Notes: a model not told the origin generated them from the sequence alone. A stretch of 7,697 bases of DNA from Verrucomicrobiota bacterium (GCA_003219945.1 QHQV01000094.1:1-7697), one strand, 5' to 3'; positions 1-7,192 are shown, counted from the first letter of the stretch. Made by a program: numbers and translations.

Positions 1-144
1 AAAAATAAACCTGCACGAAGTTTCGAATAACGTATCGGTCGAGAAGTCGCATTGGAGTTCCGAATTTCGATTTGCGATTGCCGAATTACAATACCATTTC
101 CGCTATTAAGGGCCGAGCCACAAAACTGAGGGCAATTTGAGCAA
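1..144. other. Non-coding leader upstream of dinG
   Basis: No gene is visible here. The stretch is AT-richer than the rest and holds loose repeats of the 'ccgaatt' and 'cgattt/gcgatt' kind around 60-90. I found no TGTTC-N4-GAACA operator, so there is no sign that dinG has its own LexA site within the window. An in-frame TGA at 127-129 limits how far upstream the dinG start can lie. The only ribosome-binding candidate is GAGGG at 128-132, rather far (12 nt) from the ATG. Confidence 0.6.
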
Positions 145-2127
145 ATGATCGCGCTAAAAGACAATCTGGGCAGCGAATTCGTGGAACGCGTTCGCGGGTT
201 TTTTTCCGAGAACGGGCCGCTCTCTAAAGCAAAGAACTTTGAGTTCCGGCCGCAACAGCAGGAGATGGCGGCGCGGATCGCGCGAGCGCTGGAAGAAGAA
301 CAGCATGTGGTACTTGAAGCAGGCACTGGCGTGGGTAAGTCGCTGGGGTACCTGGTGCCGTCGGTTCTCTTCGCGCTCGAGTGGCACAAAAAGGCAATCG
401 TTTCAACGCACACCATCAATCTTCAAGAACAACTGCTGCACAAAGACATTCCAATCTTGAAAAAAGTGCTGCCGGTCGAGTTTGAGGCGGCGTTGATGAA
501 AGGCCGGCAAAATTATCTGTGCCCGCGCCGGCTCGAGCGAGCATTGCAAAACGAGCAGGAACTTTTCACCGGACCTGAGCGGAGCGAATTGCAACGGTTG
601 GCCGAGTGGGCGCGGAAAACGCGCGATGGATCGCTCAGCGATGTGTCGGTCGAGCCCGATCCAAAAGTTTGGACGCAGGTGTGCAGTGAAGCGCATATAT
701 GCACTCAAAAGACCTGTGGCCAGGATCCGCGGTGTTTCTATCAGCAGGCCCGCAAACGTCTGCTCGCAGCGGACCTAATCGTGCTCAATCACACGCTGCT
801 GTTCATTTTGCTCGGCTCGCCCGACATGCAGGAAGAGCGCGAGAGCGGCTTCCTGTTCCCGAATGATTTTATCATTTTCGACGAAGCGCACACGGTCGAG
901 CAGGTTGCGTCGAAGCAAATCGGTATCGGCATCTCGCAATACGGACTGCGATTGACCATCCAGCGGCTCTACAATCCGCGCACGCGCAAAGGACTTTTCA
1001 CCGTGATGCGCGATGCGATTGGCGTGCGACTCGCGGCGGAACTGGTTGAAGATGTTGACAGGTTTTTCGCTGCCGTCGAATCGAAATCGAATTTTCGCAA
1101 AGGCCGCGAGTTTCGGGTGCGCGATGTCGAACTTGTCCCCGACACGATTACCACACGGTTGACTGCACTTCAGGCGCGCGTAGCCGACGTTGTTAAGCGC
1201 GCGGACGACGAAATACTAAAAGCAGAGTTGCAAGAGTTCGGCCGGCGCATTCGCGATGCGCGAGATGGCATTTCGATTTTCCTGGAGCAAAGCGCACCGG
1301 AGCATGTGTACTGGGTCGAGCGCACCGGCAAAACCGAACGCTTCCTCGCGCTAAACGCCGCGCCCATCGATCTCGCGCCGGTACTACGACGGATGCTCTT
1401 TCGCGACAACTGCTGTTGCGTGATGACGAGCGCCACTCTGGCCGTGGGTCGGCCGGAGCTCGCCTATTTTCGCACGCGTATCGGCGCAACAGAAGCCGAG
1501 CCTTTGCAGCTCGGCAGCCCGTTCAATTTTCAGAAGCAAATGAAAATGTTCGTGGTCCAAAAGATGCCCGATCCGCGCGACGCTGGTTATCAGAAAGCGC
1601 TCGAACATTGGATTGCGCATTTCGTTGAGAAAACTGATGGTCGCGCGTTTGTCCTTTTCACCAGCTATGGCGACATGCAGCACGTTGCAGGCGCGCTGGA
1701 GAAATTCTTTACGGCAAAGAACATGAACTTTCTCGTTCAGGGTGGGGGCGCACCGCGCAGCAAGCTCCTTGAGCAATTCAAATCAACGCCGCGCAGTGTG
1801 CTCTTTGGCACCGACAGTTTTTGGGGCGGCGTGGATGTTCCAGGCGAAGCGCTTTCCAACGTGATCATCACGCGATTGCCGTTTGCTGTCCCGGACCATC
1901 CGCTCATAGAAGCGAAACTTGAGCTGATCGAGGGGCGCGGTGGCGACCCGTTTACAGAATATTCGTTGCCAGAAGCGATCCTGAAATTGCGACAAGGAGT
2001 GGGCCGCTTAATCCGGACGAAGACCGACCGCGGCATCATTGTGGTTCTCGACAACCGCATCGTGACGAAACCATACGGCCGCGCTTTCATGCAAGCGTTG
2101 CCGAAATGTCCGGTGGAAATTATCTAG
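145..2127 (+). CDS. dinG: ATP-dependent DNA helicase, DinG/XPD (Rad3) family with Fe-S cluster
   Basis: This is a superfamily 2 helicase of the DinG type, in E. coli a 5'-3' DNA helicase that acts on R-loops, D-loops and G-quadruplexes and is LexA-regulated. All expected motifs are visible in 660 residues, close to the usual family length: FRPQQ near residue 34, Walker A EAGTGVGKS at 58-66, DEAH at 246-249, TSATL at 428-432, GTDSFWGGVDVPG at 555-567, and QGVGRLIR at 617-624 with the arginine finger region. Cys126, Cys186, Cys191 and Cys197 have the C-x4-C-x5-C spacing of the DinG iron-sulphur ligands; Cys180 is an extra cysteine. ATG 145 is the first start after an in-frame TGA. No N-terminal exonuclease domain is present, unlike the Firmicutes DinG. 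The gene ends 3 bp before the LexA box of the imuB-dnaE2 cassette, so it is a neighbour of that SOS unit, but co-regulation is only inferred. The gene looks intact. Confidence 0.95.
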   Translation: MIALKDNLGSEFVERVRGFFSENGPLSKAKNFEFRPQQQEMAARIARALEEEQHVVLEAGTGVGKSLGYLVPSVLFALEWHKKAIVSTHTINLQEQLLHKDIPILKKVLPVEFEAALMKGRQNYLCPRRLERALQNEQELFTGPERSELQRLAEWARKTRDGSLSDVSVEPDPKVWTQVCSEAHICTQKTCGQDPRCFYQQARKRLLAADLIVLNHTLLFILLGSPDMQEERESGFLFPNDFIIFDEAHTVEQVASKQIGIGISQYGLRLTIQRLYNPRTRKGLFTVMRDAIGVRLAAELVEDVDRFFAAVESKSNFRKGREFRVRDVELVPDTITTRLTALQARVADVVKRADDEILKAELQEFGRRIRDARDGISIFLEQSAPEHVYWVERTGKTERFLALNAAPIDLAPVLRRMLFRDNCCCVMTSATLAVGRPELAYFRTRIGATEAEPLQLGSPFNFQKQMKMFVVQKMPDPRDAGYQKALEHWIAHFVEKTDGRAFVLFTSYGDMQHVAGALEKFFTAKNMNFLVQGGGAPRSKLLEQFKSTPRSVLFGTDSFWGGVDVPGEALSNVIITRLPFAVPDHPLIEAKLELIEGRGGDPFTEYSLPEAILKLRQGVGRLIRTKTDRGIIVVLDNRIVTKPYGRAFMQALPKCPVEII

Positions 2128-2130
2128 AAC

Positions 2131-2144
2131 TGTTCACTTGAACA
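2131..2144. promoter_or_regulatory. LexA-binding site (SOS box), perfect Verrucomicrobia-type palindrome
   Basis: The sequence tgttcacttgaaca is a perfect dyad, TGTTC-ACTT-GAACA. It matches at all ten defined positions the LexA operator reported for Verrucomicrobia (TGTTC-N4-GAACA, defined in Verrucomicrobium spinosum). It sits 29 bp upstream of the imuB remnant, exactly where an operator of a mutagenesis cassette belongs. A possible -35 (TTGAAC, 2138-2143) lies inside the operator, and a weak -10 (TAGATT, 2162-2167) follows after 18 bp, so bound LexA would block the polymerase. Transcription would then start near the ATG at 2174. The promoter boxes are tentative. I saw no second copy of the operator in the window. 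Confidence 0.8.
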
Positions 2145-2173
2145 TATATATGGATGTGCTGTAGATTGCGTGC

Positions 2174-3172
2174 ATGGAAGGGCAGATGGAGGTGCAGGAA
2201 ATCATCGCGATCCTGCACAAGTGGGGCATCCATACGCTTGGTCAGCTTGCGGCGCTGGATAAGGAACAGCTTGGGGCGCGACTTGGACCCGAAGCGATCC
2301 GCATGTGGGAGCGCGCCAACGGACGATCCAATCGACTGCTCAAACTGATTCGGCCGCCGGAGTCGTTCGAGGAGAGTTTCGAATTTGAGCGGGAAATCGA
2401 AACAGCCGAGCCGGTGCTTTTCATGCTGCGCCGGTTTTTGGAGCAGCTCGCCGTGCGTTTGGCAGCAATTTATCTCGTTGCGAAAGAATTGACGCTGCGA
2501 ATCACGTTCGCAAATTCGCGTCAAGACGAACCCGCCGTGGCGGGCAAACAGAGTTACGAACGGGTTTTCAAAATTCCGCAGCCGACAAACAATGTCGATC
2601 TTCTCTTCCGGATGCTTCAGACGCATCTGGAGAATTTTCGCTCTGAGCATCCGATCGTTGCCGTCGCGCTGAGCGCAGAACCGATCAAACCTGCCGGCGA
2701 ACAATTCGGATTATTTGAAACGACACTGCGCAACCCGCATCAACTCTCAGAAACACTCGCACGTTTGACTGCTCTTCTGGGCAACGATCGCATCGGCACA
2801 CCAGTTCTGGAAGAGACGCATCGGCCCGATGCATTTCGCATGCAGCCGTTTTCGTGGGCTGTAGTGTCCGCTGTCTCCAGCGGAGAAACTCCCCGTGCGC
2901 TGAGGACAGGGCACGCTACAGCAGCGCTGCGCCGGTTTCGGCCGGCACTCTCTACGTCTGTCTTGCAGGATGAAGATACACCGGCACACATTCGTAGTGC
3001 GGAGATGTCTGGAAAAATCATCGCGCAACGCGGCCCGTATTTGCTGTCCGGAAATTGGTGGGACGAAAAATCGTGGCGGCGCGCCGAGTGGGATCTGCAG
3101 TTGGAAAACGGCGAATTAGTTCGCGCGCACGAACGTGACGGCGTTTGGAAAATCGACGGCGTCTATGATTAA
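2174..3172 (+). CDS. imuB: ImuB-like Y-family polymerase homologue, N-terminal palm domain missing
   Basis: ImuB is the clamp-binding, catalytically dead Y-family protein that bridges the beta clamp and DnaE2 in translesion synthesis. Only its back two thirds is here (332 residues against roughly 450-550). An HhH/thumb segment comes first (HKWGIHTLGQLAALD, 15-29), then the little finger (about 65-165), a clamp-binding-like motif EQFGLF (176-181), the PVLEETHRPDAF block (210-221), and the C-terminal region ending GNWWD (293-297) and GVYD. The palm and fingers that should precede the HhH are absent. A TAG at 2162-2164 closes the frame and dinG ends at 2127, so there is no room for them. ATG 2186, preceded by GGAAGGG, is an equally good start. 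Residues 229-250 come from a palindromic insertion. The LexA box lies just upstream and dnaE2 85 bp downstream. It is either a palm-less adaptor or a decaying gene; the reading frame is otherwise clean. Confidence 0.82.
   Translation: MEGQMEVQEIIAILHKWGIHTLGQLAALDKEQLGARLGPEAIRMWERANGRSNRLLKLIRPPESFEESFEFEREIETAEPVLFMLRRFLEQLAVRLAAIYLVAKELTLRITFANSRQDEPAVAGKQSYERVFKIPQPTNNVDLLFRMLQTHLENFRSEHPIVAVALSAEPIKPAGEQFGLFETTLRNPHQLSETLARLTALLGNDRIGTPVLEETHRPDAFRMQPFSWAVVSAVSSGETPRALRTGHATAALRRFRPALSTSVLQDEDTPAHIRSAEMSGKIIAQRGPYLLSGNWWDEKSWRRAEWDLQLENGELVRAHERDGVWKIDGVYD
2858..2922. repeat. Palindromic repeat insertion translated within imuB
   Basis: A 65-bp block has three possible stems. The outer arms gctgtag (2858-2864) and ctacagc (2916-2922) pair perfectly. 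Inside are a 7-bp hairpin, tccgctg/cagcgga (2867-2873 and 2878-2884, loop tctc), and a 5-bp hairpin, cgtgc/gcacg (2894-2898 and 2911-2915). The two flanks can also pair along their whole length with about five mismatches in 21 positions. It encodes a low-complexity stretch (AVVSAVSSGETP...) in a part of ImuB between the HRPDAF block and RRFRP, where I expect a variable loop. The frame is kept. It looks like a REP/MITE-type element; the family assignment is inference. Confidence 0.6.
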
Positions 3173-3256
3173 GGGAAATCGTAATTCGAGATTCGTGAAT
3201 CGTGCATCGGTCAGCCCGATGTAACGATTCAACGATTTAACGGTTCACGGACTGCA
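3173..3256. other. imuB-dnaE2 spacer with small palindromes and 8-bp tandem repeats
   Basis: This 84-bp gap holds a short dyad, gattcgtgaatc (3189-3200), then a hairpin, catcgg-tcagc-ccgatg (3205-3221). Three near-identical 8-bp tandem units follow at 3223-3246 (aacgattc, aacgattt, aacggttc). No T-run follows the hairpin, so it does not look like an intrinsic terminator, and imuB and dnaE2 are probably co-transcribed. No Shine-Dalgarno sequence precedes the dnaE2 ATG. Confidence 0.5.
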
Positions 3257-5818
3257 ATGAGCTACTGCGAATTGCATTGCTGCAGCGCGTTCAGCTTTTT
3301 GCGCGGCGGCTCTTTCCCCGAGCAATTAGCCGAGGTCGCAGCGGACCTGGAAATGCCGGCGATCGCGTTGCTCGATCGCAACGGCGTGTACGGTGCGCAA
3401 CGATTTTCTGTCGCTGCGCGTGAGCACGGCGTTCGGCCAATCATCGGCGCCGAATTGTCAATGGAAGACGGCAGCATTCTGCCGGTGCTGGTGGAAAATC
3501 GCACCGGCTATAAAAACTTATGCGAACTGCTGACCCAGTCGCATCTGCGCAGCGAAAAAGGCAAATGCACAGTACACTTGGATGAACTGTTGGAATTCGC
3601 GCAAGGCTTGGTTGCGTTGTTTGGATTGGGGAGCGCGGGCGCCTCGCCCGCTGTGTCACGCGCCTCGCGGGACACATCTTCGGGGCTTTTCGGCGGGGGC
3701 GCCGAAAAGTGCCGGCGAGGCGCCCGCGCTCCCCAGACAATTGCGGATCGCGCTCGGTTTTTAATCGATAGCTTCCGCCGCGAAAATGTTTTTGTTGAGC
3801 TTCAGCGCCATTTCGTTCGCGGCGAAGAACGCATTAATCGAGAACTGATCGATCTGGCGCGCGCGAATCGATTGCCGCTCGTCGCTACAAACGGTGTGCA
3901 ATACGCCAGTCCGTACGGACGCGAAGTTTTGGATGTTTTCGCCTGTATTCGCGAACACACGCATCTTGATGCCGCCGGCAAATTGCTCACGCAAAATGCC
4001 GAACGCCATCTGAAGAGCGATCGCGAAATGCGCGCAATTTTCGCGGATTTGCCGGAAGCAATTGAAAACACCTCGCGCCTCGCTGAGCGGCTCACATTTT
4101 CTCTCGAAAATATCGGATACGAATTTCCCGAATACCCGGTGCCGGTTGGACACAGCATGGATTCATTTTTGCGCACCATCGTCTGGTTCGGTGCGCAACA
4201 GCGTTACGCCGCGATTAGTCCAAAAGTGAAGCGTCAGATCGAGGAAGAACTCGCGTTGATAAACAAGCTCGGTTTCCCCGGCTATTTCCTGATCGTTTGG
4301 GACATCATCAATTTCTGCCGTGAACACAACATCATGGTCCAGGGCCGCGGCAGCGCCGCCAATAGCGCCGTTTGTTATTGCCTCGGGATCACGCCTGTTG
4401 ATCCGGTGGAAAATCATCTCGTATTCGAACGGTTTCTCAACGAGAGCCGCAAAGGCTGGCCAGATATTGACCTTGATCTTCCCAGCGGCGATCGGCGGGA
4501 AGCAGTCATCCAGGAAATTTATCGGCGTTACGGCAAACACGGTGCAGCCATGACCGCAAACGTGATCTCGTATCGTGGGCGCAGCGCCGCGCGTGAGATC
4601 GGCAAGGCGCTCAATTTTTCGCCGAGCATTATCGACCGGTTCTCGCACCTGTTTGCCAGCGGCGATTTCCCGCACACGATGGAATTGGAAGCGCAGATCG
4701 AAGTTGCCGGTCTGCCGAAACATCATTATCGGATGCCCGCATTCATCCGGCTGTATCGCGCGATTTATGGGTTGCCGCGCCACCTTGGTCAGCATTCCGG
4801 CGGCATGATCATTTGTCAGAACAAACTGAGCTCGTTTGTGCCGCTGGAAAATGCGTCAATGCCGGGCCGCGTCGTCGCGCAATGGGACAAGGACGATTGC
4901 GAAGACCTCGGCATCGTGAAAGTGGACTTGTTAGGCCTGGGCATGATGTCGGTGATGCAGGACGCATTTGAACTATGCCGTGAACGCGGGCGCCCACTCG
5001 ATCTGGCTCACATCCCGAAAAACGACGAGAAGACGTTCGACATCATGCAGCACGCCGACACGATTGGCGTGTTTCAAATCGAGAGCCGCGCGCAAATGGC
5101 CACGTTGCCGCGGATGAAACCGAAATGTTTCTACGACGTTGTGATCGAAGTAGCAATCATTCGGCCCGGACCGATCCAGGGCGATATGGTGCATCCATAT
5201 TTGGCTCGGCGCGCTGGTAAAGAGCCGGTGACCTATTTCGACGATCGCCTCAAGCCGGTGCTGGAACGCACACTCGGTGTGCCGTTGTTTCAGGAACAAA
5301 TGCTCAAGATCGCGATGATCATGGCCGATTTTTCCGGCAACGAGGCCGAGGAATTACGGCGCGCGTTGAGCTTTCATCGGTCCGAAGAACGGATGCGCAA
5401 AGTGAGCGTGAAACTCCGCGCGGCCATGGAACGAAAAGGCATCGCTCCCGATAAGATCGACAAGATCATTCAGTCTATTTCATCATTTGCGCTTTACGGT
5501 TTTCCCGAATCGCATGCGATTAGCTTCGCGATTCTGGCTTATGGCAGCGCGTATTTGAAAGTGCATCGCGCACCGGAATTTCATGCAAGTCTCATTAACA
5601 ATCAGCCGATGGGCTTTTACACCCCGGCAACGATCGTGAAGGATGCGCAGCGGCACGGTGTAAAAATTTTGCCGGTTTGTGTCCAGCAATCCGATTGGTG
5701 CTGCGTCGTCGTTTCCTGCCAGCAACCCTCACCTCAATCCTCTCCCTGGCCAGGGAGAGGCGGACGCGAAGCGCCAGGTGAGGGTCGACGGCGGTATCAA
5801 GACTTACGGCCATTTTAA
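3257..5818 (+). CDS. dnaE2: Error-prone DNA polymerase DnaE2 (C-family), C-terminally truncated
   Basis: DnaE2 is the SOS-induced C-family DNA polymerase alpha subunit used in translesion synthesis with ImuB. The start is the family start ([22 protein letters not shown] domain). The polymerase core is complete: GRGSAANS (363-370), the metal-binding PDIDLDL (402-408, Asp403 and Asp405 expected catalytic), VKVDLLGLG (554-562, third Asp557), [10 protein letters not shown] (634-643), and [11 protein letters not shown] (744-754). The family usually exceeds 1,000 residues; here homology stops near residue 818 ([10 protein letters not shown]), just after the GVKILP block, so the C-terminal HhH and OB-fold region is lost. 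The last 30 or so residues are read through a palindrome (5726-5784) and then out of frame through methyltransferase DNA until TAA. Residues 124-160 come from another palindromic element inserted in the PHP domain. It follows imuB by 85 bp, probably in the same LexA-controlled operon. The catalytic centre looks sound, but loss of the C-terminus makes function doubtful. Confidence 0.9.
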   Translation: MSYCELHCCSAFSFLRGGSFPEQLAEVAADLEMPAIALLDRNGVYGAQRFSVAAREHGVRPIIGAELSMEDGSILPVLVENRTGYKNLCELLTQSHLRSEKGKCTVHLDELLEFAQGLVALFGLGSAGASPAVSRASRDTSSGLFGGGAEKCRRGARAPQTIADRARFLIDSFRRENVFVELQRHFVRGEERINRELIDLARANRLPLVATNGVQYASPYGREVLDVFACIREHTHLDAAGKLLTQNAERHLKSDREMRAIFADLPEAIENTSRLAERLTFSLENIGYEFPEYPVPVGHSMDSFLRTIVWFGAQQRYAAISPKVKRQIEEELALINKLGFPGYFLIVWDIINFCREHNIMVQGRGSAANSAVCYCLGITPVDPVENHLVFERFLNESRKGWPDIDLDLPSGDRREAVIQEIYRRYGKHGAAMTANVISYRGRSAAREIGKALNFSPSIIDRFSHLFASGDFPHTMELEAQIEVAGLPKHHYRMPAFIRLYRAIYGLPRHLGQHSGGMIICQNKLSSFVPLENASMPGRVVAQWDKDDCEDLGIVKVDLLGLGMMSVMQDAFELCRERGRPLDLAHIPKNDEKTFDIMQHADTIGVFQIESRAQMATLPRMKPKCFYDVVIEVAIIRPGPIQGDMVHPYLARRAGKEPVTYFDDRLKPVLERTLGVPLFQEQMLKIAMIMADFSGNEAEELRRALSFHRSEERMRKVSVKLRAAMERKGIAPDKIDKIIQSISSFALYGFPESHAISFAILAYGSAYLKVHRAPEFHASLINNQPMGFYTPATIVKDAQRHGVKILPVCVQQSDWCCVVVSCQQPSPQSSPWPGRGGREAPGEGRRRYQDLRPF
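3627..3735. repeat. Cloverleaf-like palindromic element inserted in frame in the dnaE2 PHP domain
   Basis: This 109-bp element has 25-bp terminal arms (3627-3651 and 3711-3735) that pair with a single mismatch. Between them are two further hairpins. One is tgtgtc/gacaca (3652-3657 and 3671-3676) with a nested cgcg-cct-cgcg. The other is a perfect 10-bp stem, cttttcggcg/cgccgaaaag (3686-3695 and 3700-3709), with a gggg loop. The drawn fold is a three-way junction. It is very GC-rich. In the dnaE2 frame it has no stop codon and gives the peptide [14 protein letters not shown] and onward. Conserved PHP sequence resumes on both sides (GLVALFGL before, VFVELQRHF shortly after). It fits a REP/RAYT-type or MITE-like element; I see no transposase gene in the window. 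Confidence 0.85.
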
Positions 5819-6245
5819 GCCAATCAATTCGAAACGATTCCTTAACGATTGTCACGAGTACATCTTTCACTTTACCAAGTCGGGACGAGTGGAGATCGAT
5901 CGGCTAGGACTCGGCGTTCCGTACCAGGACAAAAGCAACATCGCGCGCTGGTCGCATACTCGCGGAAGCGATCTACGCTGTCGCGGCAACACGTGGTTCA
6001 TTCCCTACGAAACAATTCAGAGCCGCGAGAAAGAACGGCCGCACCCTGCGACATTTCCCGTTCAACTCGCCGAATGGTGCATCAAACTACACGGCGTTTC
6101 GCGGATCGAAACGATGCTCGATCCGTTTCTCGGCATCGGAAACTCCGCCGTCGCGGCCCTGCGCTGTGGCGTGAAAAAATTTATCGGGTTTGAAATCGAC
6201 GAGGCTTATCTCGCAGAGGCGAAGCGACGCTTGCACGCACTGTGA
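5679..6245 (+). CDS. 3' half of a beta-class site-specific DNA methyltransferase (truncated, probably non-functional)
   Basis: The open frame from GTG 5679 is 188 codons, but only residues 36-188 (5784-6245) resemble anything. They read like the C-terminal half of a SAM-dependent DNA N4/N6 methyltransferase: [18 protein letters not shown] (43-60), [13 protein letters not shown] (79-91), [16 protein letters not shown] (98-113), RPHPATFP (120-127), and the SAM-binding motif [11 protein letters not shown] (138-147), followed by FEIDE (161-165). In this class the catalytic DPPY-type motif lies before the target-recognition part and motif I after it, so the catalytic half is missing. The first 35 codons are dnaE2 and palindrome DNA in another frame (+1 relative to dnaE2). 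No restriction enzyme is nearby. The fragment should not methylate DNA unless its 5' part exists elsewhere. I treat it as a gene remnant, or the right side of a chimeric join. Confidence 0.82.
   Translation: MSSNPIGAASSFPASNPHLNPLPGQGEADAKRQVRVDGGIKTYGHFKPINSKRFLNDCHEYIFHFTKSGRVEIDRLGLGVPYQDKSNIARWSHTRGSDLRCRGNTWFIPYETIQSREKERPHPATFPVQLAEWCIKLHGVSRIETMLDPFLGIGNSAVAALRCGVKKFIGFEIDEAYLAEAKRRLHAL
5726..5784. repeat. REP-like palindrome at the dnaE2/methyltransferase junction
   Basis: The outer arms ccctcacct (5726-5734) and aggtgaggg (5776-5784) pair perfectly. Inside lies a perfect 22-bp palindrome (5739-5760) centred on tgg/cca. The ccctcacc/ggtgaggg plus ctctccc/gggagag layout is a common dispersed palindrome in many bacterial genomes. 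DnaE2 homology ends 10-15 bp before it, and methyltransferase homology begins at its last base, so it marks the breakpoint. Confidence 0.8.
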
Positions 6246-6370
6246 TGTCATCACAAGAGATCAAGCTGGACGAGTCAGCTTTCAGCCGATCGCTGACGCC
6301 AAACTGGTCTTAAAGAAATTTGCCGCCTGGAATTTGTGGCTTCACCGCATGTGATACAGGATACCATTGC
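6246..6370. other. Spacer between methyltransferase remnant and hydrolase gene
   Basis: No gene is supported here. A 6-bp stem, gtcagc/gctgac (6274-6279 and 6292-6297), with a 12-nt loop is present but lacks a T-tract. AGGA at 6358-6361 is the likely ribosome-binding site for a TTG start at 6371, with 9 nt spacing. Confidence 0.45.
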
Positions 6371-7192
6371 TTGAAAAGGTTATTGTTAGTTCCAGTGGTT
6401 GTCACCTTCCTCGAGGTCATAGCAACCTCCGGCGTGGACGCAGCCGGAGCTTCTTTGAAGTTTGGTGGTGTTTCATTTTCTTCAGGTTCAACTGTCCAGG
6501 CTAATGTTCCGCTCAGCGCCCAGGAAAAATCGTTAGCCGGGCAGGGCGGCAATCCCGTTCCGCCCTATGCAGTCGCTGTGCTGGCGACGCCCGCAAATTT
6601 TAATCCGGCTAAAAGCTGGCCGGTCTTAGTAGTTTGTTCTACGAGCGACTTCAAACGTCAGAATCGAGATGATCTGCGCGATTTTTATAAAAGGACTGGC
6701 CTCGCCGAGGGCTGGGTGCTGCTGGCGGGCGATGGTCCGCAACATGCGCGCAACGATACCGCCGCATGGCGCGGAGCGATGACACTCGCTGCGATCAGTG
6801 CGCTTCACCATAGCTTTCCCGGATCGGAGAAATGGCCGGTGGCGTGTGCCGGATTTTCTGGCGGAGGAAAAGGGGTTGGTTACGTCGCACCTTTGCTCGC
6901 GAGGAATGGTTGTCGCGTCATCGGAATTTATATGACCGGTGCTAACGAAGACCATTTGAGCGACGGATATGCGAGGATTCAACCCGGCGCGGAATTCCTT
7001 AACGCGGCAATTTATATCAGCGCTGGGCGCGACGACAGGATCGCCACCGTCGAGCAGCAATACGCCGTCGCTGGTTCAATTAAGCGAACGGGATTTCACC
7101 GAATGCGAATTGGGACTTTCCACGGTGGTCATGAAGTCAACGACGCGCAAACTTCAATCGCGCTGGGCTGGTTTCGCGAGCAGGCGAAATAA
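6371..7192 (+). CDS. Secreted alpha/beta-hydrolase-fold protein (esterase/dienelactone hydrolase-like)
   Basis: I prefer the TTG at 6371 as start (273 residues). It has AGGA nine bases upstream and opens directly with a signal peptide: LKR, then a hydrophobic run LLLVPVVVTFLEVIA, and an A-rich end (VDAAGA) typical of export. The frame is open further up to a TTG at 6320, but that would put 17 unconvincing residues before the signal. From TTG 6371, the nucleophile elbow GFSGGG places Ser at about 163. A GRDD motif (about 219-222) offers the acid, and FHGGHE (about 250-255) the histidine, in the order Ser-Asp-His of an alpha/beta hydrolase. An oxyanion-side strand (WPVLVVCSTSD, about 83-93) precedes. 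The exact substrate cannot be read; a carboxylesterase or polyester-type hydrolase acting outside the cytoplasm is plausible. The gene stands alone on the strand and looks intact. Confidence 0.72.
   Translation: MKRLLLVPVVVTFLEVIATSGVDAAGASLKFGGVSFSSGSTVQANVPLSAQEKSLAGQGGNPVPPYAVAVLATPANFNPAKSWPVLVVCSTSDFKRQNRDDLRDFYKRTGLAEGWVLLAGDGPQHARNDTAAWRGAMTLAAISALHHSFPGSEKWPVACAGFSGGGKGVGYVAPLLARNGCRVIGIYMTGANEDHLSDGYARIQPGAEFLNAAIYISAGRDDRIATVEQQYAVAGSIKRTGFHRMRIGTFHGGHEVNDAQTSIALGWFREQAK

Noticed and set aside
1..144. LexA box upstream of dinG
   Set aside because: I looked for TGTTC-N4-GAACA and its half sites; no acceptable match is present in the visible leader.
1384..1776. Minus-strand open frame of 130 codons inside dinG
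   Set aside because: It is antisense to conserved helicase motifs III to V and has no motif of its own.
2120..2704. Minus-strand open frame of 194 codons over the imuB 5' part
   Set aside because: It lies antisense to clear ImuB homology and shows no recognisable motif; a shadow of GC-rich codon use.
3205..3221. Hairpin catcgg/ccgatg as a terminator between imuB and dnaE2
   Set aside because: A 6-bp stem with no following T-run; it more likely belongs to the repeat-rich spacer.
4163..4795. Minus-strand open frame of 210 codons inside dnaE2
   Set aside because: It is antisense to the DnaE2 catalytic region ([15 protein letters not shown]) and has no independent support.
5679..6245. Complete restriction-modification system
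   Set aside because: Only the C-terminal half of a methyltransferase is present; there is no catalytic DPPY-type motif and no restriction endonuclease nearby.
6274..6297. Stem gtcagc/gctgac as a terminator after the methyltransferase remnant
   Set aside because: The loop is long (12 nt), the stem short, and there is no T-tract.
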